Below the pieces are notes generated by a model. The model did not search any database. It was given only the letters and a program-made list of their open reading frames with translations, and had not been told where the DNA came from. The translations under genes and the position numbers were made by a program. 35,071 nucleotides of DNA from Streptomyces aureocirculatus (lineage in GTDB: Bacteria > Actinomycetota > Actinomycetes > Streptomycetales > Streptomycetaceae), in assembly GCF_000720475.1 (NCBI RefSeq), contig NZ_JOAP01000065.1:1-35071 (forward strand), given 5' to 3'. Shown here piece by piece: positions 7,351-15,455 of this stretch. The first letter of the stretch is position 1, and each line of letters starts with the position of its first letter.

Positions 7351-9234
7351 ATGAAGGAGGGTCGCAGCGATCCGCCCGAAGCCGTGTGCATCATCGGCGC
7401 GGGCCCGCGCGGCACGTCGGTCCTGGAACGCATCGCGGCCAATGCGCCGGAGATTCTTGGCGACCGGGAATTCGCGATCCATCTCGTGGACCCTTTTCCC
7501 CCGGGTTCCGGCCGTACCTGGCGGACGACACAGAGTGAGCTGCTGTGGATGAACTCGGCCGCCGACCAGGTGACGATGTTCCCCGGCAGCTCCGTACGCT
7601 GCGACGGACCCGCCCGTCCGGGACCGACCACGGGACGCTGGCTCCAGGAGGGCGGGCGCGGTCCACTGCACGACGACCGGTACGCGTCACGTCCCGCGCA
7701 GGGCCGGTATTTGCAGGAGTTCTTCCATGGCGTACGCGCCGGGATGCCCGCGAACCTGCGGCTGTACGTGCACCGCGCCACCGCCGTGGACGTCCGCGAC
7801 CCCGGCACGGAACACCAGGCGGTCGTCCTGGACGACGGCGGGCTCCCGGTGCCCGCGCCCCAACTCGTCCTCGCCCAGGGCCACACGGACGTCGAGGCCG
7901 ACCGTCCCCGCGGCCTCGTGCGCATCGGCCCCGCTCGGGCCGACGAGGACGAGCTCGACCGGATACCCGACGGCGCCCCGGTCGTCGTCCGCGGACTCGG
8001 CCTGGTCTTCGTCGACTGTCTGCTCCTGCTCACCGAGGGCCGCGGGGGCCGGTTCACGCGCTCCCGCGCCGACGGCCGCCTCCGCTACCGCCCCTCGGGC
8101 CGGGAACCCCTGCTGTACGCGGGCTCGCGCCGCGGCGTCCCTCCGTACCCCAAACCCGCCCACGACCTCACCTCGCCCGCTCCGCCGCCGCGCCATCTCA
8201 CCGCCGAGACCTGTCGCGCACTGCTGCGCGAGCCCGGGTTCGACTTCGACCGCGATGTGTGGGCCCTCGCCGTGCAGGAACTGTGCCGGGCGTACTACCA
8301 CGAGCTGTTCACTGCCCACCCCGGCCGCACCCGCATGGACTGGGCGGCGTTCGCGGCGCAGTACGAGCACTTCGCGTGGCACGACGACCGCGCCGCCAAG
8401 CTGGTGCGCGCCGCCGTGCCCGACCCCGACGACCACTTCGACCCCGGCCGCCTCACCGACCCGCTCGCCGGACTCCGCCGCGTCGGCCCGCTCGCGCTGC
8501 AGCAACGGGTCCGCGCGCACCTGCGCGACAGCGTCCGACGGCGACGGGAGCCGCGGCACAGCGCACACGTGGCGGTGGTCCGCGCGCTCGGCTCGGTCGG
8601 CGGCGTCCTCGGCGAGCTGTACAACGGGGGCGAACTCCCGCCCGCGGCCGCCGCCGCGGCACTGCGCCGGTTCTCCGTCGGCGCCTTCCTGAGCAGCGGC
8701 CCGCCACCGCTGCGGATGGAGCAGTTGATCGCGCTCAGCGAGGCGGGCGTGGTCACCTTCACCGGGCCCGACACGACCGTGACCACGGAGGCCGCCCACT
8801 CCGGCGGCTGCGGCCACGCGGAGCACGGCGCGCCCAGTGGCCTCGGCGACCACACCGTCTTCAGAGCGTCGAGCCCGCATGTGCGGGCCTCGTACACGGC
8901 CCGCGTCCTGCTCGACGCCCGGCTGCCCGACCCCGATCTGGCCCGCACCGCCGACCCCCTGTTGCGCCGTCTCCTCGCGGCGGGCCACATCAGCGCGGAG
9001 ACGGCACCCGACGCCTTTGGCCGCCCCCGCGCCACCGGGGCCGTGCGCGTCCGTGGCGGGCACCCGCTCGACGCGGCAGGACGCACGCAGCGCACCTGGT
9101 ACCTCGCGGGCCCCGAGCAGTTCCCGCACGCGGGCACCGACGCGGGCTTCTTCCGCCGCAACGACGAGATCGCCCGCGCGGTCCTGCGGCGTGCGGCGGC
9201 CGGAGTGCCGGGGCAGGTCAGCCGAGGAAGCTGA
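7351..9234 (+). CDS. FAD/NAD(P)-binding protein, function unknown
   Basis: A 627-residue cytoplasmic protein that opens with a dinucleotide-binding fold (CIIGAGPRGTSVLERI) and is followed by FPPGSGRTWRTTQSELLWMN, the arrangement of the FAD-NAD(P)-binding family (NAD_binding_9-like). Proteins of this family appear in actinomycete clusters and elsewhere, but no reaction can be assigned. The middle (residues about 270-400) is rich in Arg, Asp and His; the C-terminal part again looks nucleotide-binding (WYLAGPEQFPHAGTDAGFFRRNDEIARAVL). I chose ATG 7351 because GGGAGAGG is spaced correctly before it; an in-frame GTG at 7339 is the alternative. It is divergent from the LmbU-family gene, which suggests shared control, and its end overlaps the convergent YjbQ gene by 17 nt. 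Confidence 0.75.
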   Translation: MKEGRSDPPEAVCIIGAGPRGTSVLERIAANAPEILGDREFAIHLVDPFPPGSGRTWRTTQSELLWMNSAADQVTMFPGSSVRCDGPARPGPTTGRWLQEGGRGPLHDDRYASRPAQGRYLQEFFHGVRAGMPANLRLYVHRATAVDVRDPGTEHQAVVLDDGGLPVPAPQLVLAQGHTDVEADRPRGLVRIGPARADEDELDRIPDGAPVVVRGLGLVFVDCLLLLTEGRGGRFTRSRADGRLRYRPSGREPLLYAGSRRGVPPYPKPAHDLTSPAPPPRHLTAETCRALLREPGFDFDRDVWALAVQELCRAYYHELFTAHPGRTRMDWAAFAAQYEHFAWHDDRAAKLVRAAVPDPDDHFDPGRLTDPLAGLRRVGPLALQQRVRAHLRDSVRRRREPRHSAHVAVVRALGSVGGVLGELYNGGELPPAAAAAALRRFSVGAFLSSGPPPLRMEQLIALSEAGVVTFTGPDTTVTTEAAHSGGCGHAEHGAPSGLGDHTVFRASSPHVRASYTARVLLDARLPDPDLARTADPLLRRLLAAGHISAETAPDAFGRPRATGAVRVRGGHPLDAAGRTQRTWYLAGPEQFPHAGTDAGFFRRNDEIARAVLRRAAAGVPGQVSRGS

Positions 9235-9649
9235 GGCGCACCTGACGGTCCGGGTTGTCCTTGTTCGTGTCGACCAGGCACACCGACTGCCACGTGCCGA
9301 GCTCCAGGGCTCCGCCGATCACCGGCAGCGTCGCGTGCGGGGCGATCAGGGCGGGCAGGACGTGGTCGCGGCCGTGGCCGGGGCTGCCGTGGCGGTGCTG
9401 CCAGCGGTCGTCGGCGGGCAGCAGGGTGTGCAGCGCGGCGAGGAGGTCGGAGTCGCTGCCCGCGCCGGTCTCCAGGACGGCGACGCCGGCCGTGGCGTGC
9501 GGGACGAACACATTGAGCAGTCCGTCGCGTCCGCGAGCCGCCTCGCGCAGGAAGCTCTCGCACTCGTGGGTGAGATCCACGACCGTCTCCGCGGAACCGC
9601 TCGCGACGTTCAGGATCCGGGTGGTGAAGGCGCCTGGCGTGTCGTTCAT
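9218..9649 (-). CDS. yjbQ: YjbQ/UPF0047 family protein
   Basis: A compact 143-residue protein of the secondary thiamine-phosphate synthase (YjbQ) family. It shows the family blocks: VNVASGSAETVVDLT-like opening, LNVFVPHATAGVAVLE with the conserved His, HRHGSPGHGRDHVLPALIAPH, and LGTWQSVCLVDTNKD near the end. The physiological role of the family is not settled; the thiamine activity was seen in E. coli. The frame is open to 9805, but the upstream part has no family similarity. ATG 9649 gives the normal length, and GGGAG lies just upstream; an in-frame ATG 9 nt earlier is possible. It converges on the FAD-binding gene with a 17-nt overlap and is probably core genome, marking the outer limit of the cluster. 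Confidence 0.85.
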   Translation of the reverse strand: MNDTPGAFTTRILNVASGSAETVVDLTHECESFLREAARGRDGLLNVFVPHATAGVAVLETGAGSDSDLLAALHTLLPADDRWQHRHGSPGHGRDHVLPALIAPHATLPVIGGALELGTWQSVCLVDTNKDNPDRQVRLSFLG

Positions 9650-9745
9650 GGCTCCCATCCTGCACCAGTCCCGCCGTCCGGCGACCGCGCACAACGGGGT
9701 GCAGTCCCATTCTGTGATACGAGATGCCCACTTTCCGAGACGCCA

Positions 9746-9775
9746 TTGACCGTGCGCGGATGAGATCGCTACGTT
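9746..9775 (+). promoter_or_regulatory. Predicted promoter of the sulfonate operon leader
   Basis: TTGACC at 9746-9751 is a near-consensus -35. TACGTT at 9770-9775 is a weak -10 with an 18-bp spacer. Transcription would start at about 9782, immediately before the leader-peptide ATG at 9783, so the leader may be translated from a leaderless or nearly leaderless transcript. Confidence 0.5.
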
Positions 9776-9782
9776 TCGGCGC

Positions 9783-9866
9783 ATGTTGCGTTCAGCTCTG
9801 CTCACTTCGCGCGGTCACATCGACCTGCTGCGGGTGGCCTCCTCCGCGTGTCGCCGCGGCTGCTGA
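9783..9866 (+). CDS. Cysteine-containing leader peptide (27 aa) ahead of ssu genes
   Basis: A short frame beginning MLRSALLTSRGHIDLLRVAS and ending SACRRGC before TGA. The opening and the Cys-Arg-Arg tail resemble the small leader peptides found before sulfur-metabolism operons in Streptomyces and related actinobacteria. Cysteine codons are at residues 23 and 27, the last sense codon. In mycobacteria, cysteine-sensing small peptides control such operons by translational attenuation. Here a 283-nt leader separates it from ssuC. The inference is that slow translation at the Cys codons under sulfur starvation raises sulfonate-operon expression. There is no obvious ribosome site, which fits leaderless translation. 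Confidence 0.75.
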   Translation: MLRSALLTSRGHIDLLRVASSACRRGC

Positions 9867-10149
9867 CGCGCCTTCCCCTCTCTCTTCTTCTCCGCTTCAT
9901 GCGGCTTCTCCCCTGCCTCGCTCGGGGTCTCCGTCGCGCTTCCGCGGCTTCTTCCGGCGGTCGTTCCGCTCGTGCACACCGCCGTAGCGCCGCGCGGCTC
10001 GTGCCGAAGCACCCGCCGGCGCCGACGCGTTGCCCTCGCGCCGACGCGTGTGCCTCGCACTGAGTACGTCGAGCAGCGCTGAGCCCGCTCTTCCCCGTAC
10101 CGCACCACTCCGCCGTGCTCTTCCCTGCCCTGCCCTGCCCTGGAGCGTC
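9867..10149 (+). promoter_or_regulatory. Untranslated leader between the leader peptide and ssuC
   Basis: Non-coding stretch, strongly pyrimidine-rich just after the leader-peptide stop (a run of C/T from about 9870 to 9895) and with a 12-bp direct repeat GCGCCGACGCGT at 10019-10030 and 10038-10049. Several short GC-rich hairpins are possible, but no clear terminator and antiterminator pair can be picked out by eye. The ssuC ribosome site GGAG is at 10142-10145. Confidence 0.45.
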
Positions 10150-11025
10150 ATGAGCATCAGCCATGCCCCACCACCGCCCACCACACCCGACATATCACTG
10201 GAAAAGACGACTCCACTCGCCCCCGGCCTCGTCGCCCTGGTCCCCTCCTCGTCCCGCCGGACCCGTGTCCCGCGCTGGCTGCGCCGCACCACAGGACCCG
10301 TACTGCTGCTCGGACTGTGGCAACTCCTCAGCGCCACCGGGGTCCTCGCCCCCGACGTGCTCGCGCCGCCCGGGACCATCGCCCGCGTCGCCGGAGATCT
10401 GGTCGAGGACGGCTCGCTGACCTCCGCCATGGGAGTGTCGTTGCAGCGCGTCGCCGTCGGGCTGCTGCTCGGCGCCCTCGCCGGCACCGGGCTCGCGCTC
10501 GTCTCCGGTCTCTTCCGCGTCGGTGAGGACCTGGTCGACGCCAGCGTGCAGATGCTGCGGACGGTGCCGTTCGTGGGGCTCATCCCGCTGTTCATCCTCT
10601 GGTTCGGCATCGGTGAGACACCCAAGATCGCCGTCATCACGCTCGGCGTGTCGTTCCCGCTCTATCTGAACGTGTACGCCGGTATCCGCGGCGTCGACTC
10701 CCAGTTGATCGAGGCCGGGGAGTCCCTGGGGCTCTCCCGGTGGGGCCTCGTACGGCATGTGATCCTGCCCGGCGCGCTCCCCGGCGCCATGACCGGACTG
10801 CGGTACTCCCTGGGCATCGCCTGGCTCGCCCTCGTCTTCGCCGAACAGATCAACGCCGACTCGGGCATCGGCTTTCTGATGGTCCAGGCGCGGGACTTCC
10901 TGCGGACCGACGTCATCGTCGTCTGCCTGATCGTCTACGCCTTCCTCGGCCTGCTCGCCGACTTCGTGGTCCGCACTCTCGAAAGGCTGCTCCTGCAATG
11001 GCGACCGACGTTCACCGGCCGGTGA
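10150..11025 (+). CDS. ssuC: Aliphatic sulfonate ABC transporter, permease
   Basis: Membrane subunit of an SsuABC/TauABC-type importer, 291 residues. A hydrophilic N-terminal tail of about 45 residues precedes hydrophobic segments starting at GPVLLLGLWQLLSATG. The permease coupling motif EAGESLGLSRWGLVRHVILPGALPG is clear near residues 195-219. The C-terminal membrane segment (VIVVCLIVYAFLGLLADFVV) is followed by ERLLLQWRP, as is usual for this family. ATG 10150 has GGAG 4 nt upstream; the frame is open further up but not family-like. The coding end overlaps ssuB by 28 nt. The linked SsuD gene supports sulfonate rather than nitrate or thiamine-precursor transport. Confidence 0.88.
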   Translation: MSISHAPPPPTTPDISLEKTTPLAPGLVALVPSSSRRTRVPRWLRRTTGPVLLLGLWQLLSATGVLAPDVLAPPGTIARVAGDLVEDGSLTSAMGVSLQRVAVGLLLGALAGTGLALVSGLFRVGEDLVDASVQMLRTVPFVGLIPLFILWFGIGETPKIAVITLGVSFPLYLNVYAGIRGVDSQLIEAGESLGLSRWGLVRHVILPGALPGAMTGLRYSLGIAWLALVFAEQINADSGIGFLMVQARDFLRTDVIVVCLIVYAFLGLLADFVVRTLERLLLQWRPTFTGR

Positions 11026-11798
11026 CCACCCCCGCCGTGCCCGACGGCACCGTACGCCCCCACGAGCCCGCCACCGCCGTTCGCGTCGACGGCCTCACCC
11101 GCGCCTTCGACGGCCGTCCGGTCATCGACCGGCTGCACCTCGACGTCCGCGCCGGGGAGTTCGTCGCCCTGCTCGGCCGCAGCGGCTGCGGGAAGTCCAC
11201 CCTGCTGCGCGTCCTCGCCGGGCTCGACCGCGACATCGAGGGCACCGTCCTCGTACCGCGCCGCAAGGCCGTGGCGTTCCAGGCGCCCCGCCTCATGCCC
11301 TGGAAGCGGGTGTGGCGCAATGTGCTCCTCGGGCTGCCCGGCAAGCCGGAGCGGGCCCGCGCGGAAGGGGCCTTGGCGGAAGTGGGACTCGGCCATCGTG
11401 CGCAGGCCTGGCCGAAGACCCTCTCCGGAGGTGAGGCCCAGCGCGCCTCACTGGCCCGTGCGCTGGTGCGCGAACCGGATCTGCTGCTCCTCGACGAGCC
11501 GTTCGGCGCCCTCGACGCGCTGACCCGGGTCAAGGCACAGCGACTCGTCGACGAGTTGTGGCAGCGCCGCGGCTGCGCCGTGCTCCTTGTCACGCACGAC
11601 GTGGAGGAGGCGGTACTGCTCGCCGACCGCGTCCTCGTCATGGACGAGGGGGTCATCGCCCACGAGCAGCGGATCGAGCTGCCGCGGTCGCGTGACATCG
11701 CCGACCCGCGGTTCGCCGCGCTCCGCACCGGCCTGCTCGAACGCCTCGGGGTCGAGGCCCCGGCCGCATCGCCCGGCGCCAAGGCCGACGCGGCCTGA
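10998..11798 (+). CDS. ssuB: Aliphatic sulfonate ABC transporter, ATPase
   Basis: ATP-binding subunit of 266 residues. Walker A is GRSGCGKST (60-68), the Q-loop lies in AFQAPRLMPWKRVWRNV, the signature is LSGGEAQRASLARAL, Walker B is LLLLDEPFGALD and the H-loop is VTHDVEEA. FGALDALTR followed by VTHDVEEAV is typical of the SsuB/TauB/NrtD group. The start ATG 10998 lies inside the ssuC end; an in-frame GTG at 11022 is the alternative. It works with SsuC at the inner face of the membrane. After the stop comes a 159-nt gap with a heptamer repeat before ssuA. Confidence 0.9.
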   Translation: MATDVHRPVTTPAVPDGTVRPHEPATAVRVDGLTRAFDGRPVIDRLHLDVRAGEFVALLGRSGCGKSTLLRVLAGLDRDIEGTVLVPRRKAVAFQAPRLMPWKRVWRNVLLGLPGKPERARAEGALAEVGLGHRAQAWPKTLSGGEAQRASLARALVREPDLLLLDEPFGALDALTRVKAQRLVDELWQRRGCAVLLVTHDVEEAVLLADRVLVMDEGVIAHEQRIELPRSRDIADPRFAALRTGLLERLGVEAPAASPGAKADAA

Positions 11799-11835
11799 CG
11801 CCGCCGCCCACCGCCCCCTGCCGACGGCTTGCCAT

Positions 11836-11905
11836 CTGCCGCCCGCCGCCCGCCGCCCGCCGCCTGCCGCCTGCCGCCTGCCGTCTGCCGTCTGCCGTCT
11901 GCCGC
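11836..11905. repeat. Heptanucleotide tandem repeat (10 units) between ssuB and ssuA
   Basis: Ten uninterrupted 7-bp units of the form CYGCCGY: one CTGCCGC, three CCGCCGC, two CTGCCGC, three CTGCCGT and one CTGCCGC. The variants are clustered, which suggests stepwise slippage. It ends about 50 nt before the ssuA start. Confidence 0.95.
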
Positions 11906-11957
11906 ACCAGAAACCCCAAGACGTCGCACCCGACACCCCGAGAACGGACCCCTGCCC

Positions 11958-13010
11958 ATGCCACACCGCTCACGCCGACGCCTCGTCCCCCTGCTGCTCC
12001 TCCCCCTCGCCCTGCCGCTCGCCGCCTGCGCGGGAACCTCCTCCGCCAACTCCTCCAGCGGCGGTCCCGGCGGTGGCACCACCGACGGGAAGGGGTCGCT
12101 CACGCTCAGCGTCGGTGACCAGAAGGGCGGTTCGGAGGCCGTCCTGCGAGCCGCCGGAGAGCTCGACGACCTCACGTACAAGATCAAGTGGTCCACGTTC
12201 ACGTCCGGACCGCCACTCCTGGAGGCCGTGAACGCCAAGGCCGTCGACATCGGCTCGGTCGGCAACACGCCACCCGTGTTCGCCGCGGGCGCGGGTTCGA
12301 AGATCTCCGTGGTGGCCGCGAGCCACGGCACCGCGCACGGCGAGGTGATCGCCGTGCCCAAGGACTCCGAACTGCGCGGGACGGCCGACCTCAAGGGCAG
12401 GTCCGTCGCGGTGGCGCAGGGCTCGTCCGCGCACTACCAGCTCATCGCGTCCCTCAAGAAGGTGGGGCTGACAGTCAAGGACGTGCACGTCAAGTATCTG
12501 CAGCCCGCGGACGCGCTCGCGGCCTTCAGCGCCGGCAAGGTGGACGCCTGGGCGGTGTGGGACCCGTACACCTCACAGGTGCTGCGCGGCGGCAAGGCGC
12601 GGGTGCTCACCGACGGCGAGGGCGTCGTCAACGGGCTCAGCTTCCAGGTCGCCGCGCCCGGCGCGCTCAAGGACAAGAAGAAGTCCGCGGCGATCGACGA
12701 CTATCTGCGACGCCTCCGCAAGGCCCAGGACTGGGTCTTCAAGCATCCCGAGGCATGGGCGAAGGTCTGGGCGAAGGACACGGGGCTGCCGTACGAGGTG
12801 GCGCTGGACGCGGTCAAACGCACCAACGGCACCCGGGTCCCCGTCGCCGTGGACCGCGCCGCCGTCGCCTCCGAGCAGCGCATCGTCGACACCTTCGCGG
12901 ACCTGAAGCTCATTCCGCGCCGCGTCGACTTCGCCGAGTTCACCGACACCCGGTTCAACGGCTCGCTGCCGCCCTCCACCACCGCGCCCCGCACCTACAA
13001 GGAGTCCTGA
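11958..13010 (+). CDS. ssuA: Aliphatic sulfonate-binding lipoprotein
   Basis: Extracytoplasmic substrate-binding component of 350 residues, probably lipid-anchored. The N-terminus is Arg-rich (MPHRSRRR), then hydrophobic, then a lipobox LAAC at about residues 20-23, followed by a Ser/Gly-rich linker. The body has the NMT1/SsuA-like pattern: LSVGDQKGG, KWSTFTSGPPLLEAVNAKAVDIGSVGNTPP, and KVDAWAVWDPYTSQVL. The frame is open upstream to 11829 through the heptamer repeats; ATG 11958 is chosen because a signal peptide follows at once, although its ribosome site is weak. The stop at 13010 is 2 nt before ssuD. Confidence 0.88.
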   Translation: MPHRSRRRLVPLLLLPLALPLAACAGTSSANSSSGGPGGGTTDGKGSLTLSVGDQKGGSEAVLRAAGELDDLTYKIKWSTFTSGPPLLEAVNAKAVDIGSVGNTPPVFAAGAGSKISVVAASHGTAHGEVIAVPKDSELRGTADLKGRSVAVAQGSSAHYQLIASLKKVGLTVKDVHVKYLQPADALAAFSAGKVDAWAVWDPYTSQVLRGGKARVLTDGEGVVNGLSFQVAAPGALKDKKKSAAIDDYLRRLRKAQDWVFKHPEAWAKVWAKDTGLPYEVALDAVKRTNGTRVPVAVDRAAVASEQRIVDTFADLKLIPRRVDFAEFTDTRFNGSLPPSTTAPRTYKES

Positions 13011-13012
13011 GC

Positions 13013-14221
13013 ATGACCGTCCACCTCCACTGGTTCCTGCCGACGGGCGGCGACGGCCGCACCCTCGTGGACCGGCACGCCTACACCGACGGCGGCATCA
13101 AGCGCTCCCGTGTCACACCGGTCAGCGGGGTGCGCGCCCCCGACATCGAGTATCTGGCCCAGATCGCCAAGGCCGCCGAGCAGTTGGGCTTCGAGGCGGT
13201 GCTCACCCCGACCGGCACCTGGTGCGAGGACGCCTGGCTGACCACCGTGGCGCTCGCGCAGCACACCGAGCGGCTGAAGTTCCTGGTGGCGTTCCGGCCC
13301 GGGGTGCTCTCGCCGGTGCTCGCGGCCCAGATGGCGGCGACCTACCAGCGCATCACCCGCGGCCGCCTGCTGCTCAACGTCGTCACCGGCGGCGACTCCA
13401 CCGAACAGCGGCGCTTCGGCGACCACTTGGACCACGACCGCCGCTATGCCCGCACCGACGAGTTCCTGTCGGTGGTGCGCGGGGCGTGGAGCGGGCGCCC
13501 GTACGACTTCGATGGCGAGCACTACCGGATCGACGGGGGCCTGACCGCGCTGCCCCCCGACCCGCTCCCGGAGATCTTCTTCGGCGGCTCGTCGCCCGCC
13601 GCGGGCCCGGTCGCCGCGCGGCACAGCGACGTCTATCTCACCTGGGGCGAGCCGCCGGAGCAGGTGCGGCAGAAGATCGACTGGATCCGGGGCCTCGCCG
13701 ACGCCGAGGGCCGCACGGTGCGCTTCGGGATCCGGCTGCACACCATCTCCCGCGACTCCGCCGCCGAGGCCTGGGCGACCGCGGACCGGCTGCTCGCGGA
13801 TCTCGACCCGGCCACCGTCGCCGCCGCGCAGGAGGCGCTCGGCCGCAGCGAGTCCGTGGGCCAGCAGCGCATGCTGGCGCTGCACGGCGGTTCCCGCGAC
13901 AACCTGGTGATCGCGCCGAACCTGTGGGCGGGCGTCGGCCTGGTCCGCGGTGGCGCGGGCACCGCCCTGGTGGGCAGCCACGCCGAGGTCGCCGACCGGA
14001 TCGAGGAGTACCACGCGCTCGGCGTCGACCACTTCGTGCTCTCCGGCTATCCGCATCTGGAGGAGGCGTACTGGTTCGGTGAGGGCGTGATCCCCGACCT
14101 CGCGGCACGCGGGCTCCTGCCGCGCGTCCCGGCCGCACCGCTCACCGGTGTCCCGGCGGCGAACGGCCGCCCGGCATCGGCTCCGGGGGGTGCGCCGCTG
14201 CTGGTGGCCGGGGGGCGCTGA
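13013..14221 (+). CDS. ssuD: FMNH2-dependent alkanesulfonate monooxygenase
   Basis: Luciferase-like flavin enzyme of 402 residues that splits alkanesulfonates into aldehyde and sulfite, releasing sulfur for cysteine synthesis. The family residues are present: Cys71 in TGTWCEDAW (equivalent of Cys54 in E. coli SsuD), Arg and His in GIRLHTISRD (Arg226/His228), and Tyr in SGYPHLEEAYWFGEGV near residue 345. GGAG in the ssuA tail serves as ribosome site, and only 2 nt separate the genes, so coupling is likely. A flavin reductase partner (SsuE) is not in the operon and must be supplied elsewhere. The C-terminal 30 residues are a Pro/Ala/Gly-rich extension. Confidence 0.92.
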   Translation: MTVHLHWFLPTGGDGRTLVDRHAYTDGGIKRSRVTPVSGVRAPDIEYLAQIAKAAEQLGFEAVLTPTGTWCEDAWLTTVALAQHTERLKFLVAFRPGVLSPVLAAQMAATYQRITRGRLLLNVVTGGDSTEQRRFGDHLDHDRRYARTDEFLSVVRGAWSGRPYDFDGEHYRIDGGLTALPPDPLPEIFFGGSSPAAGPVAARHSDVYLTWGEPPEQVRQKIDWIRGLADAEGRTVRFGIRLHTISRDSAAEAWATADRLLADLDPATVAAAQEALGRSESVGQQRMLALHGGSRDNLVIAPNLWAGVGLVRGGAGTALVGSHAEVADRIEEYHALGVDHFVLSGYPHLEEAYWFGEGVIPDLAARGLLPRVPAAPLTGVPAANGRPASAPGGAPLLVAGGR

Positions 14222-14293
14222 GGCCTCGGCGTACGACTGCGGCGGGGGCCGGGAGGGGGCGCGAGGACCCGGCGGGGCGGGAACATCCGGCCC

Positions 14294-14314
14294 GGCGGGG
14301 GGGAAGACCCCGCC
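14294..14314 (+). terminator. Possible hairpin after ssuD
   Basis: GGCGGGG (14294-14300) can pair with CCCCGCC (14308-14314) across a 7-nt loop. It lies 73 nt beyond ssuD and 44 nt before the next gene, with no T-run, as is common in Streptomyces. The element GGGGGGAAGAYCCCGCCC is repeated directly next to it at about 14297-14336. Confidence 0.4.
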
Positions 14315-14357
14315 CGGAGGGGGGAAGATCCCGCCCCCTGCCGTAGTTAGTAGAAGC

Positions 14358-15455
14358 GTGAACGACATCGAGGTACGAGACTCAGGTGCCACCGAGGTGG
14401 ACGTGGTGGTGGTCGGCGCCGGGCAGGCGGGTCTGTCCAGCGCCTACCACCTGCGGCGCAGGGGGTTCGAGCCGGAGCGGGACTTCGTCGTCCTCGACCA
14501 CGCGCCGCGGCCGGGCGGCGCGTGGCAGTTCCGGTGGCCGTCCCTGACGTACGGCAAGGTGCACGGCATGCACGCGCTGCCGGGCATGGAGCTGACGGGC
14601 GCGGACCCGGAGCGTCCCTCCTCACAGGTCATAGGCGCCTACTTCGACGCCTACGAGCGGCGCTTCGACCTGCGCGTGCGGCGGCCCGTCGACGTGCACC
14701 GGGTCACCGAGGGCGAGGGCGGGCGGCTCCTCGTGGAGACGGACGCGGGCACCTGGTCGACGCGGGCCCTGATCAACGCGACCGGCACCTGGGACCGGCC
14801 CTTCTGGCCGCGCTACCCCGGGCAGGAGACCTTCCGCGGTCGGCAACTGCACACCGCGATCTACCCCGGGCCCGAGGCGTTCCGCGGGCAGCGCGTGATC
14901 GTCGTGGGCGGCGGCGCGTCCGGTACCCAGCACCTGATGGAGATCGCGCCGTACGCCGCCGAGACCTGGTGGGTGACGCGGCGCCCGCCCGTCTTCGCCG
15001 AGGGCCCTTTCGACGAGGACCGCGGCCGGGCCGCCGTCGCGATGGTCGAGGAGCGGGTGCGGCGGGGGCTGCCGCCGATGAGTGTGGTGTCGGTGACCGG
15101 CCTCGCGGTCACCGACGCGGTGCGCGAGGCGCGCGCGGACGGCGTCCTCGACCGCCTCCCGATGTTCGACCGGATCACGCCCGACGGCGTGACCTGGGCC
15201 GACGGACGCCACGTCGAGGCGGACGTCATCCTGTGGGCCACCGGCTTCCGCGCGGCGGTCGAGCACCTGGCCCCGCTGCGGCTGCGGGAGCCCGGCGGCG
15301 GCATCCGCATGGACGGCACCCGGGCGGCGGCCGACCCCCGCGTGCACCTGGTGGGGTACGGCCCGTCGGCGAGCACCATCGGCGCCAACCGGGCGGGGCG
15401 GGCGGCGGTACGGGACATCGCGCGGCTGCTCGACCGGGTGCCGGTCGGCGTGTGA
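14358..15455 (+). CDS. Flavin-dependent monooxygenase (CzcO/FMO-like)
   Basis: A 365-residue flavoprotein with the FAD-binding fold VVVVGAGQAGLSSAYHL at about residues 16-32 and a second, NADPH-type fold VIVVGGGASGTQHL near 182-195, plus the late FAD motif ILWATGFRAAVEHL. This is the layout of pyridine-nucleotide flavin monooxygenases of the CzcO/TrkA-like group; the substrate is unknown. The start is GTG 14358 with a weak AGAAG site; upstream sequence in frame is low-complexity and was excluded. It follows the ssu operon in the same direction, 136 nt away and beyond a possible hairpin, so it may or may not be read through from the sulfonate promoter. Confidence 0.85.
   Translation: MNDIEVRDSGATEVDVVVVGAGQAGLSSAYHLRRRGFEPERDFVVLDHAPRPGGAWQFRWPSLTYGKVHGMHALPGMELTGADPERPSSQVIGAYFDAYERRFDLRVRRPVDVHRVTEGEGGRLLVETDAGTWSTRALINATGTWDRPFWPRYPGQETFRGRQLHTAIYPGPEAFRGQRVIVVGGGASGTQHLMEIAPYAAETWWVTRRPPVFAEGPFDEDRGRAAVAMVEERVRRGLPPMSVVSVTGLAVTDAVREARADGVLDRLPMFDRITPDGVTWADGRHVEADVILWATGFRAAVEHLAPLRLREPGGGIRMDGTRAAADPRVHLVGYGPSASTIGANRAGRAAVRDIARLLDRVPVGV

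Noticed and set aside
9848..10063. Short plus-strand frame inside the ssu leader
   Set aside because: It overlaps the leader-peptide stop, has no ribosome site or family, and is Arg/Ser-rich by composition.
10030..10149. N-terminal extension of ssuC from a TTG at 10030
   Set aside because: There is no ribosome site and the sequence is unlike the family; ATG 10150 has GGAG 4 nt upstream.
12188..13012. In-frame extension of ssuD upstream through ssuA
   Set aside because: The extension is out of frame with ssuA, is Arg/Gly-rich, and the ssuD family start is MTVHLHWFLPTGG at 13013.
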